From: Marinoscillum sp. 108
Lineage (GTDB): Bacteria; Bacteroidota; Bacteroidia; Cytophagales; Cyclobacteriaceae
Direction: 5' to 3'
Assembly (NCBI RefSeq): GCF_902506655.1
Contig: NZ_LR734808.1
Span: 1,798,001 to 1,862,000, forward strand
DNA: 64,000 bases
Every line of letters starts with the position of its first letter. The first letter of the stretch is position 1. This document shows positions 1 to 8,245 of this stretch, in pieces. The position numbers and the translations under genes were made by a program. Below the pieces are notes generated by a model that had not been told where the DNA came from, searched no databases, and saw only the letters and a list, made by a program, of their open reading frames with translations.

Positions 1-1
1 T

Positions 2-193
2 GAGGACCATGTGGTCATCTATGCGGGTGCTACCATTTTGGGAGGAAAAACGCGCATAGGCAAACACTCCATTATCGGTGGAAACGTATGGCTCACCAAG
101 AGCATCCCGGCCAATTCGAGAGTGTATTATCAGGCCCTGATGCATGAAGACAATGAATCCAAACCAGACCTCATCATCGTAAAGCAAGCCTGA
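2..193 (+). CDS. cysE: Serine O-acetyltransferase, C-terminal end (truncated by window edge)
   Basis: Only the last 63 residues lie in the window; the frame is open to the left edge. The visible part has hexapeptide-repeat (left-handed beta-helix) sequence such as [19 protein letters not shown], followed by VWLTKSIP and a short polar tail, as in serine O-acetyltransferases, which make O-acetylserine from serine and acetyl-CoA in the cytoplasm. The gene ends 3 nt before a cysteine synthase gene, which supplies the next enzyme of cysteine synthesis, so the pair is almost certainly one operon. The hexapeptide fold alone also fits other acyltransferases; the call rests on fold plus neighbour. Confidence 0.85.
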   Translation, partial: EDHVVIYAGATILGGKTRIGKHSIIGGNVWLTKSIPANSRVYYQALMHEDNESKPDLIIVKQA

Positions 194-196
194 TCC

Positions 197-1075
197 ATGA
201 ATTTACTAGACCTGATAGGAAATACTCCCCTGGTGGAGATTACCAAAATCAATCAAAAACCCGGAGTGAAAATCTTCGGTAAGCTGGAAGGTCAAAATCC
301 GGGCGGTAGTGTCAAAGACCGGGCGGCTTTTGGTATGATCAGCGAAGCCCTCAAACGGGGTGACATCAAAAAGGGCGACCGACTGATAGAAGCCACCAGT
401 GGCAATACCGGTATTGCGCTGGCCATGATTGCACAGTCGGCAGGACTACACATGACCCTGCTGATGCCTGAAAACAGCACGGTGGAGCGCATTCAGGCTA
501 TGAGGGCCTATGGTGCGGAGGTGATTCTCACCCCTGCCGAACGAACCATAGAATACTCAAGGGAGCTGGCGGAAGAAAAAGCCACCAAAGAGGGTTATTT
601 CATGCTCAATCAGTTTGCCAATCCGGACAACTACGGCATGCATTACAAAACCACAGGCCCGGAAATCTGGAGAGACACCGAAGGTCAGGTGACCCATTTT
701 GTCTCCGCCATGGGCACCACGGGCACCATTATGGGGGTTTCCCGATACTTGAAAGAACAAAACCCCGACATACAGATCGTGGGAACACAACCCACCGAAG
801 GCTCCTCTATCCCAGGCATCAGGCGATGGTCACCAGAATTTCTTCCTAAAATCTTTGACCCTAAACGAGTAGACAGAGTGATCGATGTGAGCGAAACGGC
901 CGCCAGAAACATGGCCAGAAGGCTGGCAAGAGAAGAAGCCATCCTCTCAGGGATGAGCAGCGGTGGAGCACTCACTGCCGCATTGCAGGTAGCTGAAGAA
1001 ATCGATCATGGGTTGATTGTTTTCATTGTATGCGACATAGGAGAAAGATACCTGAGCTCCGGACTGTTTGATTGA
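197..1075 (+). CDS. cysM: Cysteine synthase B (O-acetylserine sulfhydrylase)
   Basis: A 292-residue PLP enzyme that replaces the acetyl group of O-acetylserine with sulfide (or thiosulfate) to give cysteine. The PLP-binding lysine is in GGSVKDRAAFGMI (about K40), the substrate loop TSGNTGIAL is at about 67-75, the phosphate-binding GTTGTIMG is at about 174, and the C-terminal GMSSGGAL is present. The length and the RRWSPEFLP stretch fit the CysM branch better than CysK. It starts at ATG 3 nt after the cysE stop. The pair forms the last two steps of cysteine biosynthesis. Confidence 0.95.
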   Translation: MNLLDLIGNTPLVEITKINQKPGVKIFGKLEGQNPGGSVKDRAAFGMISEALKRGDIKKGDRLIEATSGNTGIALAMIAQSAGLHMTLLMPENSTVERIQAMRAYGAEVILTPAERTIEYSRELAEEKATKEGYFMLNQFANPDNYGMHYKTTGPEIWRDTEGQVTHFVSAMGTTGTIMGVSRYLKEQNPDIQIVGTQPTEGSSIPGIRRWSPEFLPKIFDPKRVDRVIDVSETAARNMARRLAREEAILSGMSSGGALTAALQVAEEIDHGLIVFIVCDIGERYLSSGLFD

Positions 1076-1121
1076 AACCAAAATCCGCTCTTCACAGTTC
1101 TAATCTAAATTTTACAAAACG

Positions 1122-2126
1122 ATGAACAAAGCCATCAAAAATATAAAGCCACTTGGCTTCCCATGGGAAACTCAGGATCCCTTCCTTTTTTGTGTATACC
1201 ACAAAGATGATTACCCAAAAGGGAATGCTCAAATGGGCCCAGATGCATCGCTTGCAGGTCGTAATCTCGGTCAGGATTTTGACACTTCCAATGCGTGGAG
1301 AATGTACCACGGCGATACGGTGCCTGGATTTCCACAGCACCCACATCGCGGATTTGAAACTGTGACTGTCGTACCCAAAGGGCTGGTAGATCACTCTGAT
1401 TCGCTGGGTGCTGCAGGCCGGTTTGGCAATGGAGATGTGCAGTGGATGACTGCCGGAAAAGGTGTGAATCACTGCGAAATGTTTCCTTTGCTCAAGCAAG
1501 ACGAAGAAAACCCTCTGCTCCTCTTTCAGATTTGGCTTAACCTGCCCTCAAAGAGCAAGTTTGTGGAACCTCACTTTGCCATGCTCTGGAACGAGAAAAT
1601 TCCGATGTACAAATCGGATGATGGAAAAACCTCCGTCACCGTGGTGGCCGGAAACATTGGGGAGGTGAAAGCCCCTGCTCCTGCACCCGACTCATGGGCA
1701 GCTGATCCCGCCCACGAAGTAGCCATCTGGACCATAAAAATGGATGCCAATGCCGAATGGGAATTACCCAAGGCAAGTGCAGGTGTCAATCGCTCCATCT
1801 ATTTTTACCAGGGAGAACCCCTGACGATAAACGATGAGGTCTTGCAATCCCATCAGTGCATCGAGCTGAATCCCTCAGAAACCGTCACACTCAAAAGTGG
1901 CACATCGGAAACCAGAATACTAATGCTCCAGGGCAAGCCCATCGGAGAACCCGTGGCTAAGTACGGTCCTTTTGTAATGAACAATCAAGATGAGATCAGA
2001 CAAGCCCTTCAGGACTATCAGCGCACGCAATTTGGTGGATGGCCATGGCCCAAAAATGATCATGTTCATCCGCGTGAGCGAGGACGTTTTGCTAAACATG
2101 CAGATGGTCGTTTGGAGGAAATGTAG
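1122..2126 (+). CDS. Pirin family bicupin protein
   Basis: A 334-residue protein with the pirin N-terminal cupin. The metal-ligand set is visible as [10 protein letters not shown] (H73 and H75) and GVNHCEM (H117 and E119), the usual four iron ligands of pirins. The second cupin half (about 180-300) carries the pirin C-terminal sequence including [16 protein letters not shown]. Some pirins have quercetin dioxygenase activity and others act as redox-sensing transcription cofactors; the sequence does not decide between these. It starts 46 nt after cysM and is probably a separate unit. Confidence 0.9.
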   Translation: MNKAIKNIKPLGFPWETQDPFLFCVYHKDDYPKGNAQMGPDASLAGRNLGQDFDTSNAWRMYHGDTVPGFPQHPHRGFETVTVVPKGLVDHSDSLGAAGRFGNGDVQWMTAGKGVNHCEMFPLLKQDEENPLLLFQIWLNLPSKSKFVEPHFAMLWNEKIPMYKSDDGKTSVTVVAGNIGEVKAPAPAPDSWAADPAHEVAIWTIKMDANAEWELPKASAGVNRSIYFYQGEPLTINDEVLQSHQCIELNPSETVTLKSGTSETRILMLQGKPIGEPVAKYGPFVMNNQDEIRQALQDYQRTQFGGWPWPKNDHVHPRERGRFAKHADGRLEEM

Positions 2127-2188
2127 GATTGCATGACGAACGCTCTAATGATTTAATAACATTTCTCCTGCAAAAAATCCAAATGGAA

Positions 2189-2219
2189 TTGACGTTGGTT
2201 GAAAAAAAAATTAGCTTTA
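2189..2219 (+). promoter_or_regulatory. Putative Bacteroidota-type promoter for the 2236 gene
   Basis: TTG at 2189-2191 is a possible -33 element and TAGCTTTA at 2212-2219 matches the TAnnTTTG -7 consensus with one mismatch. The spacer is 20 nt and the start codon lies 16 nt further on. This is a consensus match only. Confidence 0.45.
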
Positions 2220-2235
2220 GACAAACCCTTTACCC

Positions 2236-2544
2236 ATGAAGATATATCAGTTGATCTGGAGCTATGAATGCAAACCGGAAACGGCCGCCGAATTTGAAAA
2301 AGAGTATGCTCAAAATGGAGCCTGGTTCAAATTTTTTGAACCGTGCGACGACTTCCTGGGGCAGGACCTGGCCAAAAACATAGAAACCGGACATTACATA
2401 CTCACTGACAAGTGGATCTCCAGAGCCTCATACGAAGGCCACATAGCTGAGAACAAAGCAGAATATGACCGGCTCTGCGAACAGTTTAAGGCACTGTATG
2501 AAAAAGAGACTCTGATCGGGAGATTTGAGACCGTTTCGTGGTGA
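2236..2544 (+). CDS. Small dimeric alpha/beta-barrel (ABM-like) protein
   Basis: A 102-residue soluble protein. The pattern IYQLIWSYECKPETAAEFEKEYAQNG, a central strand around YILTDKWIS, a helix rich in E and K, and a final strand resembles the antibiotic-biosynthesis-monooxygenase / dimeric ferredoxin-like fold, in which a small beta-sheet pairs across a dimer. No catalytic residue is obvious, so no reaction is assigned. It has its own predicted promoter and converges on the next, leftward gene with a 3-nt gap. Confidence 0.55.
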   Translation: MKIYQLIWSYECKPETAAEFEKEYAQNGAWFKFFEPCDDFLGQDLAKNIETGHYILTDKWISRASYEGHIAENKAEYDRLCEQFKALYEKETLIGRFETVSW

Positions 2545-2547
2545 TCT

Positions 2548-3138
2548 TTAGCGCCTGAATATGCGTCTGGTGGTGAAACTGCGCTCATCCAGGATTTCAT
2601 CATCACTCACTTTTTTGACACCCTCCACTGTGTAAAAAGCCTTGGGGTTATAAGTTTTAATCACCTTGATGGTTTTCGGGAGCGCTTCTCTTTTGATCAC
2701 CGTGAAGATGATATTCACTGCGCCCTCCTCTGAGGTAGCATCCACGCTTGAAAACCTGAACGAATTTTCCCGGAAATATTCAATGAGCTCCATGGCTGGC
2801 TGTCGGGTGATCACCCGCACCACCACTCTGCCTATGGCCAGTTTTTCTTCAATGATCATCCCCACAAAAATCCCGGATGCGAACCCTGAAGCATATGCCA
2901 GGTAGGTAGGCCAGCTGGTGATATTCTGAAAAATCTGACTAATCGCCAATATCCAGATCAGCGATTCGAAAAAGCCCAGGAAGGTAGAGATGGCCTTTTT
3001 GCTTTGAAGCATAAAGATGATCCGAATGGTGTTGATGGACACGTCCATGATTCTGGACAGGAAAATCAACAGCGGCAATAATACCCATTGAAAAGTTGAT
3101 TGATCCATCCCTAAAAAATCCGCAAGTGATTGCCCCAT
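2548..3138 (-). CDS. UPF0316 / DUF2179-family membrane protein
   Basis: A 196-residue inner-membrane protein with three N-terminal hydrophobic segments (about 17-35, 50-70 and 75-95) containing SRIMDVSINTIRIIFMLQ, followed by a soluble alpha/beta domain with VVVRVITRQPAMELIEYFRE and a second half ending in YTVEGVKKVSDDEI. This domain order is that of the UPF0316 (YebE-like; DUF5698-DUF2179) family, whose function is unknown. It is transcribed convergently to the 2236 gene and divergently from the acetyltransferase at 3224. Confidence 0.85.
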   Translation of the reverse strand: MGQSLADFLGMDQSTFQWVLLPLLIFLSRIMDVSINTIRIIFMLQSKKAISTFLGFFESLIWILAISQIFQNITSWPTYLAYASGFASGIFVGMIIEEKLAIGRVVVRVITRQPAMELIEYFRENSFRFSSVDATSEEGAVNIIFTVIKREALPKTIKVIKTYNPKAFYTVEGVKKVSDDEILDERSFTTRRIFRR

Positions 3139-3223
3139 TGGGCAAAACTAGTCCTTTTCATTTCCCGCACCGGACAGGCACTGTTTAAATCTTCCTTATT
3201 TTTGCTTTCAAAAAATTCAATCA

Positions 3224-3739
3224 ATGCATCTGGAGATCGTAAAAGCCGGACAAGAAGATCATCAAGAGTTGCTAGCCTTCGCCAAAGAGAATTTTCTTCT
3301 TACCTACGCCCACCGGAATTCAACAGAAAATATTCAGCACTACATCAAGGAGGCTTTTGATCCCAGGTCCTTCAAAGATGAACTCCTCAATCAAAACTCA
3401 GTATTCTACAAATGCCAGCTGAATGAAGAAATGATTGGGTATTACAAAATCAACTACGCAGAAGCTCAAACTGAACCTGACTACCCCGAAAGTGCAGAAA
3501 TAGAGCGAATCTATGTGAGCACTGACCAAAAAGGACGAGGTGTTGGCAGGAAAATGATCCAACATGCCAAAGCACAGGCACAGGCAAAAGGACTCGACTA
3601 TCTGTGGTTGGGAGTATGGGAGAAAAACCCTGAAGCGCTTAGTTTTTATGAGAAAATGGGCTTTGAGGAGATTGGCACCCATGTATTTCAGCTTGGTGAT
3701 GATGCGCAGACCGACATCATCATGAAGCTCGCGCTATAA
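3224..3739 (+). CDS. GNAT family N-acetyltransferase
   Basis: A 171-residue cytoplasmic acetyltransferase. The acetyl-CoA binding motif is seen as RIYVSTDQKGRGVGRKMIQHA (the loop QKGRGVG at about 103-109), followed by LGVWEKNPEALSFYEKMGF, the classic GNAT motif B region. The substrate is unknown; this sub-type is often annotated as a spermidine/spermine- or ribosomal-protein-like acetyltransferase. A TATTTTTG sequence at 3197-3204 fits a -7 promoter element 20 nt before the start codon. Confidence 0.9.
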   Translation: MHLEIVKAGQEDHQELLAFAKENFLLTYAHRNSTENIQHYIKEAFDPRSFKDELLNQNSVFYKCQLNEEMIGYYKINYAEAQTEPDYPESAEIERIYVSTDQKGRGVGRKMIQHAKAQAQAKGLDYLWLGVWEKNPEALSFYEKMGFEEIGTHVFQLGDDAQTDIIMKLAL

Positions 3740-3757
3740 ACCCCTTCCGCTTTTCCG

Positions 3758-5089
3758 TCAGGCTTTTTTGATCCGCTCGCGCAGCGTTTTTCGGTCAATG
3801 CCCAACACCTTAGCCGCCTGGGATATATTGTTCTGATTGGCTGCCAGCACATCACCGATGTACTCCTGAATCACCTCCTCAAGCTTCCTGTCCAGCCCCT
3901 TTGACTGAGACGCTGAAAATCGGAAGGCCTCCGGCAAATCAGGTATATCAATGGTGGTGTCATCCGCCAGAATGACGAGCCGATGAACAAGATTTTGAAG
4001 TTCCCTCACGTTGCCAGGCCACGCGTATTCCTTCAGCGCATTGATGGCTTTTGGTGAAAACCGCATCACTGATTTATCCAGCTCCTGTATGTATTTGGCT
4101 AGAAAAAACTCCACCAGCTGAATGATATCGTTGCCCCGCTCGCGCAAAGGAGGCAAATCAATGGAAATAATGTTCAGCCTGTAATACAGATCTTCCCGAA
4201 ACAGGCCTTTCTTGACCAACTGCATCAGGTCCACATTGGTAGCCGCCACCACCCTCAGATTCACTTTCTGGGACTTTTTAGAGCCTACCATGTAAAACTC
4301 CTTTTCCTGAAGCACACGCAGTAGCTTGGCCTGCATGGCCAAACTCGTATTGCTAATTTCATCCAGGAAGATTGTTCCCTTATCAGCAGTCTGGAAGAAC
4401 CCTGCCCGCGTTTCACTTGCTCCGGTAAATGCCCCTTTGACATACCCAAACAACTCGCTCTCGAGCAATGCATCGGGGATCCCTCCGCAGTTCACAGGTA
4501 CAAAGGGCGTAGCAGAATCGCTACCTCCATAGTGCAAAGCCCGCGCTACCAATTCTTTACCAGTGCCACTTTCACCCTGTATCAACACCGTGGCATTGGT
4601 GCTTCGGGCTTTCGCTATGGTATTAAACACCCCGATCATTCCATCGGATGCCCCGATAATGCCAAAGTTTTGCATGGAGGGGTTCTGCCCTTCCTTTTTC
4701 CGGCGATTGGTCTTATTGAGTGCGCTCTCGACAGCTCTGAATAGTTCTTCGTCCGTAAACGACTTCACCAGGTACTCCTCAGCACCGATCTTAATAGACT
4801 CCACCGCCCCCTGAATGGACGGAAATCCCGTGATCACCAGAATGGCTACCCACTTGAAGTTTTCCGACACATGCCGCACCAGCGCCAGCCCATTTTCCCC
4901 AGGCATTTTCAGGTCTGTGATCAATAGGTCGATATTGATCGTCTCCAGGAGCTTTATCGCTGACTGAACGTTATTGGCAGTATAGACCTGATAGCCTACG
5001 GATTCAAGGTTTCGTTTGATTAACTCCACCGTTTCGAAAGAGTCATCAACTACCAACACTTCATGCGGAACCGAGTCTTTTGTTTTCAT
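3758..5089 (-). CDS. NtrC-type sigma-54-dependent response regulator
   Basis: A 443-residue regulator with three domains. A receiver domain (about 10-125) has the phosphoacceptor in LLITDLKMPGENG (about D59). A central AAA+ domain has Walker A GESGTGKE (about 175) and the sigma-54 contact loop GAFTGA (about 225). A C-terminal Fis-type helix-turn-helix is NISQAAKVLGIDRKTLRERI. It activates sigma-54 promoters when phosphorylated. Its start overlaps the histidine kinase stop by 4 nt, so the two are translationally coupled. The divergent promoter at 6358-6373 is the obvious target. Confidence 0.97.
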   Translation of the reverse strand: MKTKDSVPHEVLVVDDSFETVELIKRNLESVGYQVYTANNVQSAIKLLETINIDLLITDLKMPGENGLALVRHVSENFKWVAILVITGFPSIQGAVESIKIGAEEYLVKSFTDEELFRAVESALNKTNRRKKEGQNPSMQNFGIIGASDGMIGVFNTIAKARSTNATVLIQGESGTGKELVARALHYGGSDSATPFVPVNCGGIPDALLESELFGYVKGAFTGASETRAGFFQTADKGTIFLDEISNTSLAMQAKLLRVLQEKEFYMVGSKKSQKVNLRVVAATNVDLMQLVKKGLFREDLYYRLNIISIDLPPLRERGNDIIQLVEFFLAKYIQELDKSVMRFSPKAINALKEYAWPGNVRELQNLVHRLVILADDTTIDIPDLPEAFRFSASQSKGLDRKLEEVIQEYIGDVLAANQNNISQAAKVLGIDRKTLRERIKKA

Positions 5090-6249
5090 GATTGGACATG
5101 TTTGATTGGCAGCCGGATTTCAAATTTTGAACCTTTGCCCCTGGTACTGGTCACCTGAATGCTGCCGTCATGCGAATCTATGATGCCCTGCACCACAGAC
5201 AATCCCAAACCCGTACCCTGACCTACTGGTTTGGTGGTAAAAAAGGGTTCGAAAATCTTCTTTCGCACAGATGGAGGCATCCCTGTACCCGTATCCTTTA
5301 CAGCCAGTATCACGGCATTGTCCTTTTGTCGGGTACTCACCGTCACCTGACCGCCCTCCGGCAACGCATGGATGGCATTGGTAATCAGGTTGACGAGCAC
5401 CTGACTCATCTGCACCGAATCGGCCTGAATCAGTGGAAGATTAGGATCCAGCCGTTCTACAATGTTGATACCCTGGCTCTGAAAGCGAACATCAATGAAA
5501 TACAGTGTGCTCGAAACAATGGTGTTGAGGTTGACAGGCACGATTTGCTGGGGCATCTGCCTGGAGAAAATCATGAGCTTCTTAATGATCTCACGTGTGT
5601 ATAGGGATGCTTTGATAATGCGCTCTATGTCCTCCTCTTGCTGAAAATTGAGTTCCCCACCCTTTTTGAGTAGTTGGGAAAATCCGAGGATCTTTCCAAG
5701 TGGTTCGTTGAGCTCATGAGCAATACCCGCAGATAGTTCCCCCACAAATGCCAACCGCTCTGCATGTTGCAGCTGGGCTTTGAGCTTTTGCTTGTCTTCC
5801 TCTACAGACGCACGCCTGATGAACAGCGAAAGCTCCCGGCCGACGATTCGGATAAGGTTCCTTTCTTCCTGCAGGAAAGGAGAGGCCTTGCTCGCTATAT
5901 CTCCCGACTCCCGATAGCCAATTTTGATGGTTCCATACTTCCTTTCCCCTACTGTGAGCGGTGTGGAGATGTCCCATTTGCAATCGGAAAAATGAGGGGT
6001 GGAGTATTGTTTTTTATGAATCGTCATGCTCACTTCGGCCAGGTCGGGGTATTGCATGGCCTTAGGCAAAATCACCAAAGATTTGGCGATAATGGCTTTC
6101 AAATCGTTCTCTTCTTCCCATGCAATTTTGGAAAGTTCATAAAGACAATTCAATTCTTTGACCCGCTCCCTGAGCTGAAATTCCGTGGAGTTCTCTTTCA
6201 TAGCTTGATCAACAAAGCTACGACTCCTCTCCTGAAACCTTGTGAACAT
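5086..6249 (-). CDS. Sensor histidine kinase, partner of the sigma-54 regulator
   Basis: A 387-residue kinase without clear membrane segments. The N-terminal ~150 residues resemble a GAF-type sensor domain and follow a coiled region with ELNCLYELSKIAWEE. The HisKA box GELSAGIAHELNEPLGK carries the phospho-acceptor (H178), and the HATPase has LVNLITNAIHAL (N box), VKDTGTGM and GTGLGLSVVQGI. It is a cytoplasmic sensor with an unknown input. It is the first gene of a leftward operon with the regulator at 3758-5089, and its start lies just beside tandem palindromes at 6273-6307. Confidence 0.95.
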   Translation of the reverse strand: MFTRFQERSRSFVDQAMKENSTEFQLRERVKELNCLYELSKIAWEEENDLKAIIAKSLVILPKAMQYPDLAEVSMTIHKKQYSTPHFSDCKWDISTPLTVGERKYGTIKIGYRESGDIASKASPFLQEERNLIRIVGRELSLFIRRASVEEDKQKLKAQLQHAERLAFVGELSAGIAHELNEPLGKILGFSQLLKKGGELNFQQEEDIERIIKASLYTREIIKKLMIFSRQMPQQIVPVNLNTIVSSTLYFIDVRFQSQGINIVERLDPNLPLIQADSVQMSQVLVNLITNAIHALPEGGQVTVSTRQKDNAVILAVKDTGTGMPPSVRKKIFEPFFTTKPVGQGTGLGLSVVQGIIDSHDGSIQVTSTRGKGSKFEIRLPIKHVQS

Positions 6250-6272
6250 TTTCGTAAAATTTCCACATCAAG

Positions 6273-6307
6273 TGGGTAATTTTTACCCATGGAGTAATAA
6301 TTACCCA
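6273..6307. promoter_or_regulatory. Tandem palindromes, likely activator sites for the sigma-54 regulator
   Basis: TGGGTAA-TTT-TTACCCA (6273-6289) is a perfect 7-3-7 inverted repeat. Eighteen bases further on lies a weaker copy, GGAGTAA-TAA-TTACCCA (6291-6307). The centres are 18 bp apart, so two dimers would bind on nearly the same face of the helix. The pair sits 50-85 bp upstream of the sigma-54 promoter and within 25 bp of the kinase start, ideal for both activation of the right operon and autoregulation of the left one. Confidence 0.75.
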
Positions 6308-6357
6308 CAACTATAAATCAAAACCCACTCCCAGTCCCTTCAATCGAGCTTTTATTC

Positions 6358-6373
6358 TGGCACACTTCCTGCA
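6358..6373 (+). promoter_or_regulatory. Sigma-54 (-24/-12) promoter
   Basis: TGGCACACTTCCTGCA matches the sigma-54 consensus TGGCACGNNNNTTGCW at all but two positions, with the invariant GG (6359-6360) and GC (6371-6372) at the correct spacing. Transcription would begin near 6384, about 19 nt before the ATG at 6403. The divergent NtrC-type regulator and its kinase provide the expected activator. Confidence 0.85.
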
Positions 6374-6402
6374 TACCCCAGCAGTAATTAAATACTCACT
6401 AT

Positions 6403-6810
6403 ATGAACAGAAGACTGATAACCATCATTGATTACGAACGGTTACTTGCCCTCAAGGAGCTTGCCCTACTGACCACTGAGACTTCAGAGAATGTGAGAAA
6501 GCTCTATACTGAACTGATGCATGCCCACATGCTCAAACCCGGGTACATTTCTGAGAACGCCATCACCATGAACTCAAGAATTCTCTTGCGTGAGTTGCAT
6601 ACCGGCAGGCAGATAGATCTGACCATCACCTACCCCCGAGACTCGAATGCGATGGAACGTAGGGTTTCTGTATTCTCAGAAATCGGAACCGCCCTGCTCG
6701 GCAAACTGGTAGGCGATCGGGTTTCATGGAAAATCAAGGACCGAGAAGCCCACTTCGAAATTCTTGAAGTTCTCTACCAGCCCGAGGCTGTGGGTCATTT
6801 TAATCTATAA
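6403..6810 (+). CDS. GreA/GreB-type, Rnk-like nucleoside diphosphate kinase regulator
   Basis: A 135-residue protein. A short helical N-terminal part (DYERLLALKELALLTTET) precedes a GreA/GreB C-terminal-like domain with IDLTITYPRDSN, VSVFSEIGTALLGKLVGDRV and a closing ILEVLYQPEA. The size and order match Rnk-type proteins, which bind RNA polymerase through this FKBP-like domain but lack the long coiled coil of GreA. It is the first gene downstream of the sigma-54 promoter and is followed by two genes spaced 10 and 4 nt apart. Confidence 0.85.
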   Translation: MNRRLITIIDYERLLALKELALLTTETSENVRKLYTELMHAHMLKPGYISENAITMNSRILLRELHTGRQIDLTITYPRDSNAMERRVSVFSEIGTALLGKLVGDRVSWKIKDREAHFEILEVLYQPEAVGHFNL

Positions 6811-6820
6811 AAAGTAAAAC

Positions 6821-7039
6821 ATGGGTGATCAAAAGGCAAAATCCAATGCGCGCAGAAAGGGGAATCGACATCAAACGTCTATGCTCGAGTATTTCAAAAT
6901 CCTCTTGCGCAAACTCAGTTTCAACTCACGGCTATTTAGAAAAGAATACCGAAAAACCTTCAGATACCTGGAGCCCTCCGATCAGGATCGACTGAGGGAA
7001 TGGTTAAGAAAAGGACCGGAAAACACCAAAATCCAATAA
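6821..7039 (+). CDS. Small basic protein of unknown function
   Basis: A 72-residue, strongly basic protein (MGDQKAKSNARRKGN..., ending EWLRKGPENTKIQ). I do not recognise it. It has no membrane segment; the central LEYFKILLRKLSFNS is amphipathic. It lies 10 nt after the Rnk-like gene and 4 nt before the four-helix-bundle gene, so it is very likely translated from the sigma-54 operon. Confidence 0.6.
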   Translation: MGDQKAKSNARRKGNRHQTSMLEYFKILLRKLSFNSRLFRKEYRKTFRYLEPSDQDRLREWLRKGPENTKIQ

Positions 7040-7043
7040 AATT

Positions 7044-7691
7044 ATGAAGTGGAAAAACATCCTCAACAAACAACAAAGTGCAGGACTGGCTATGGTTTCA
7101 GTATTCATCATGGTACTGGTCATCAGCATCATGAACAAAAGGCACGTATTGGACCTGGAATATTCCCTGACCACCATCTACGACGACCGACTGATGGCTG
7201 AGAATCACATTTTCAATCTCTCCAAGAAAATTTACCAGAAAAAAATTCTCCTCAACGTGGATGAAGACCGACTCATGATGAGCCGGATTCACATCAATGA
7301 CTCCATCAACCTCCTCATTGCCGACTATGAAGAGACGAAGCTCACCATGGATGAAGCTTTTCAGCTGAAAAAGCTCAAGAGCAGTCTGGGGAAAGCCGAG
7401 CTGTTTGAAAATCAGTTCGTTTACAGCAGCTCCGCCGAACATCGAAACCTACTCAATCCAGAACTCAGGGCACAGTACGAAATCATACTCGCAGATCTGG
7501 AAGGATTGGCTATGCTTCAACTTCACGAGGGTCAAAAATTGATTGATCAGTCGCACCGGATAGCGGCGTCCAGCAATGTAACCACACGCCTGGAAGTGGG
7601 CCTACTGATCATTCTCGGACTCATGACGCACATCATCTTTGCGGCCAGACCTCCAGCTCCCAAGTATTCCTATTTTGACAACCTCAACTAA
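7044..7691 (+). CDS. MCP-type four-helix-bundle membrane protein without output domain
   Basis: A 215-residue protein with an N-terminal membrane helix (about 13-31, GLAMVSVFIMVLVISIM), a periplasmic ~150-residue helical region (YDDRLMAENHIFNLSKKIYQKK and following) resembling the four-helix-bundle ligand domain of chemoreceptors, and a second membrane helix (about 185-202). It ends shortly after, with no HAMP, kinase or signalling tip. It may be a sensory or stress-sensing accessory of the sigma-54 system. Third gene of that operon. Confidence 0.8.
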   Translation: MKWKNILNKQQSAGLAMVSVFIMVLVISIMNKRHVLDLEYSLTTIYDDRLMAENHIFNLSKKIYQKKILLNVDEDRLMMSRIHINDSINLLIADYEETKLTMDEAFQLKKLKSSLGKAELFENQFVYSSSAEHRNLLNPELRAQYEIILADLEGLAMLQLHEGQKLIDQSHRIAASSNVTTRLEVGLLIILGLMTHIIFAARPPAPKYSYFDNLN

Positions 7692-7728
7692 CATCTAACC
7701 TAACGCATTCAATGAGTTTAAATTTAAC

Positions 7729-7768
7729 TAGGATAAAATTGTCCTATATAGAAAAACATCTATATTTG
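7729..7768 (+). promoter_or_regulatory. Promoter with overlapping palindromic operator for the Rrf2 regulator
   Basis: TATATTTG (7761-7768) is an exact TAnnTTTG -7 element and TTG (7739-7741) is a -33 element with a 19-nt spacer. An imperfect palindrome, TAGGATAAAATTGTCCTA (7729-7746), covers the -33 element. An operator there would block RNA polymerase, which fits autorepression by the Rrf2 protein encoded next. Confidence 0.6.
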
Positions 7769-7783
7769 TCTCCTGCAACGACT

Positions 7784-8218
7784 ATGTTTTCAAAAGCATG
7801 TGAATATGGAATCCGGGCCACAATCTACGTGGCGGTACAGTCCCTTGAGGGAAAGCGGGCAAGCCTCAAGAGCATTGCTGCGGAGATAGAATCTCCTGTA
7901 GCATTTACCGCTAAAATATTACAGGACCTGGTTCGTAAGGGACTGATGCAGTCTGTGATGGGGCCTACCGGAGGGTTTGAAATGGACCAGCAAAAGCTGG
8001 ACAGCATGAAACTAAGCCAGATAGTAGACGCCATAGATGGAGACTCCATCTACAAGGGTTGTGGGCTTGGAATGAAACAATGCGACGAGTCTAAGCCCTG
8101 CCCCGTTCATGACAAATTCGCCAAAGTGCGTGCTGACCTGCGAGAAATGCTCGAAAGCACGAACCTCCTCGGACTGGCCACCGAACTGGAAACCGGGAGC
8201 ACGTTTTTGAAACGCTGA
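7784..8218 (+). CDS. Rrf2-family transcriptional regulator, NsrR/IscR-like
   Basis: A 144-residue regulator starting at the ATG for MFSKACEYGIRATIYVA, the typical Rrf2 opening; an upstream in-frame ATG would start before the predicted promoter. The winged helix spans about 1-80, with the recognition region SPVAFTAKILQDLVRKGL. Three cysteines in GCGLGMKQCDESKPCPVH match the cluster ligands of NsrR/IscR, so it probably binds an Fe-S cluster. The following haemoglobin and hemerythrin genes suggest sensing of nitric oxide or redox stress. Confidence 0.88.
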   Translation: MFSKACEYGIRATIYVAVQSLEGKRASLKSIAAEIESPVAFTAKILQDLVRKGLMQSVMGPTGGFEMDQQKLDSMKLSQIVDAIDGDSIYKGCGLGMKQCDESKPCPVHDKFAKVRADLREMLESTNLLGLATELETGSTFLKR

Positions 8219-8245
8219 GAAAGAGCAGTCTGCAGTAGTTGACAG

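Noticed and set aside
1078-1094. CAAAATCCGCTCTTCA occurs here and again at 63751-63766
   Set aside because: A 16-bp exact match in 64 kb is about what chance allows; neither copy has flanking similarity or a linked structure.
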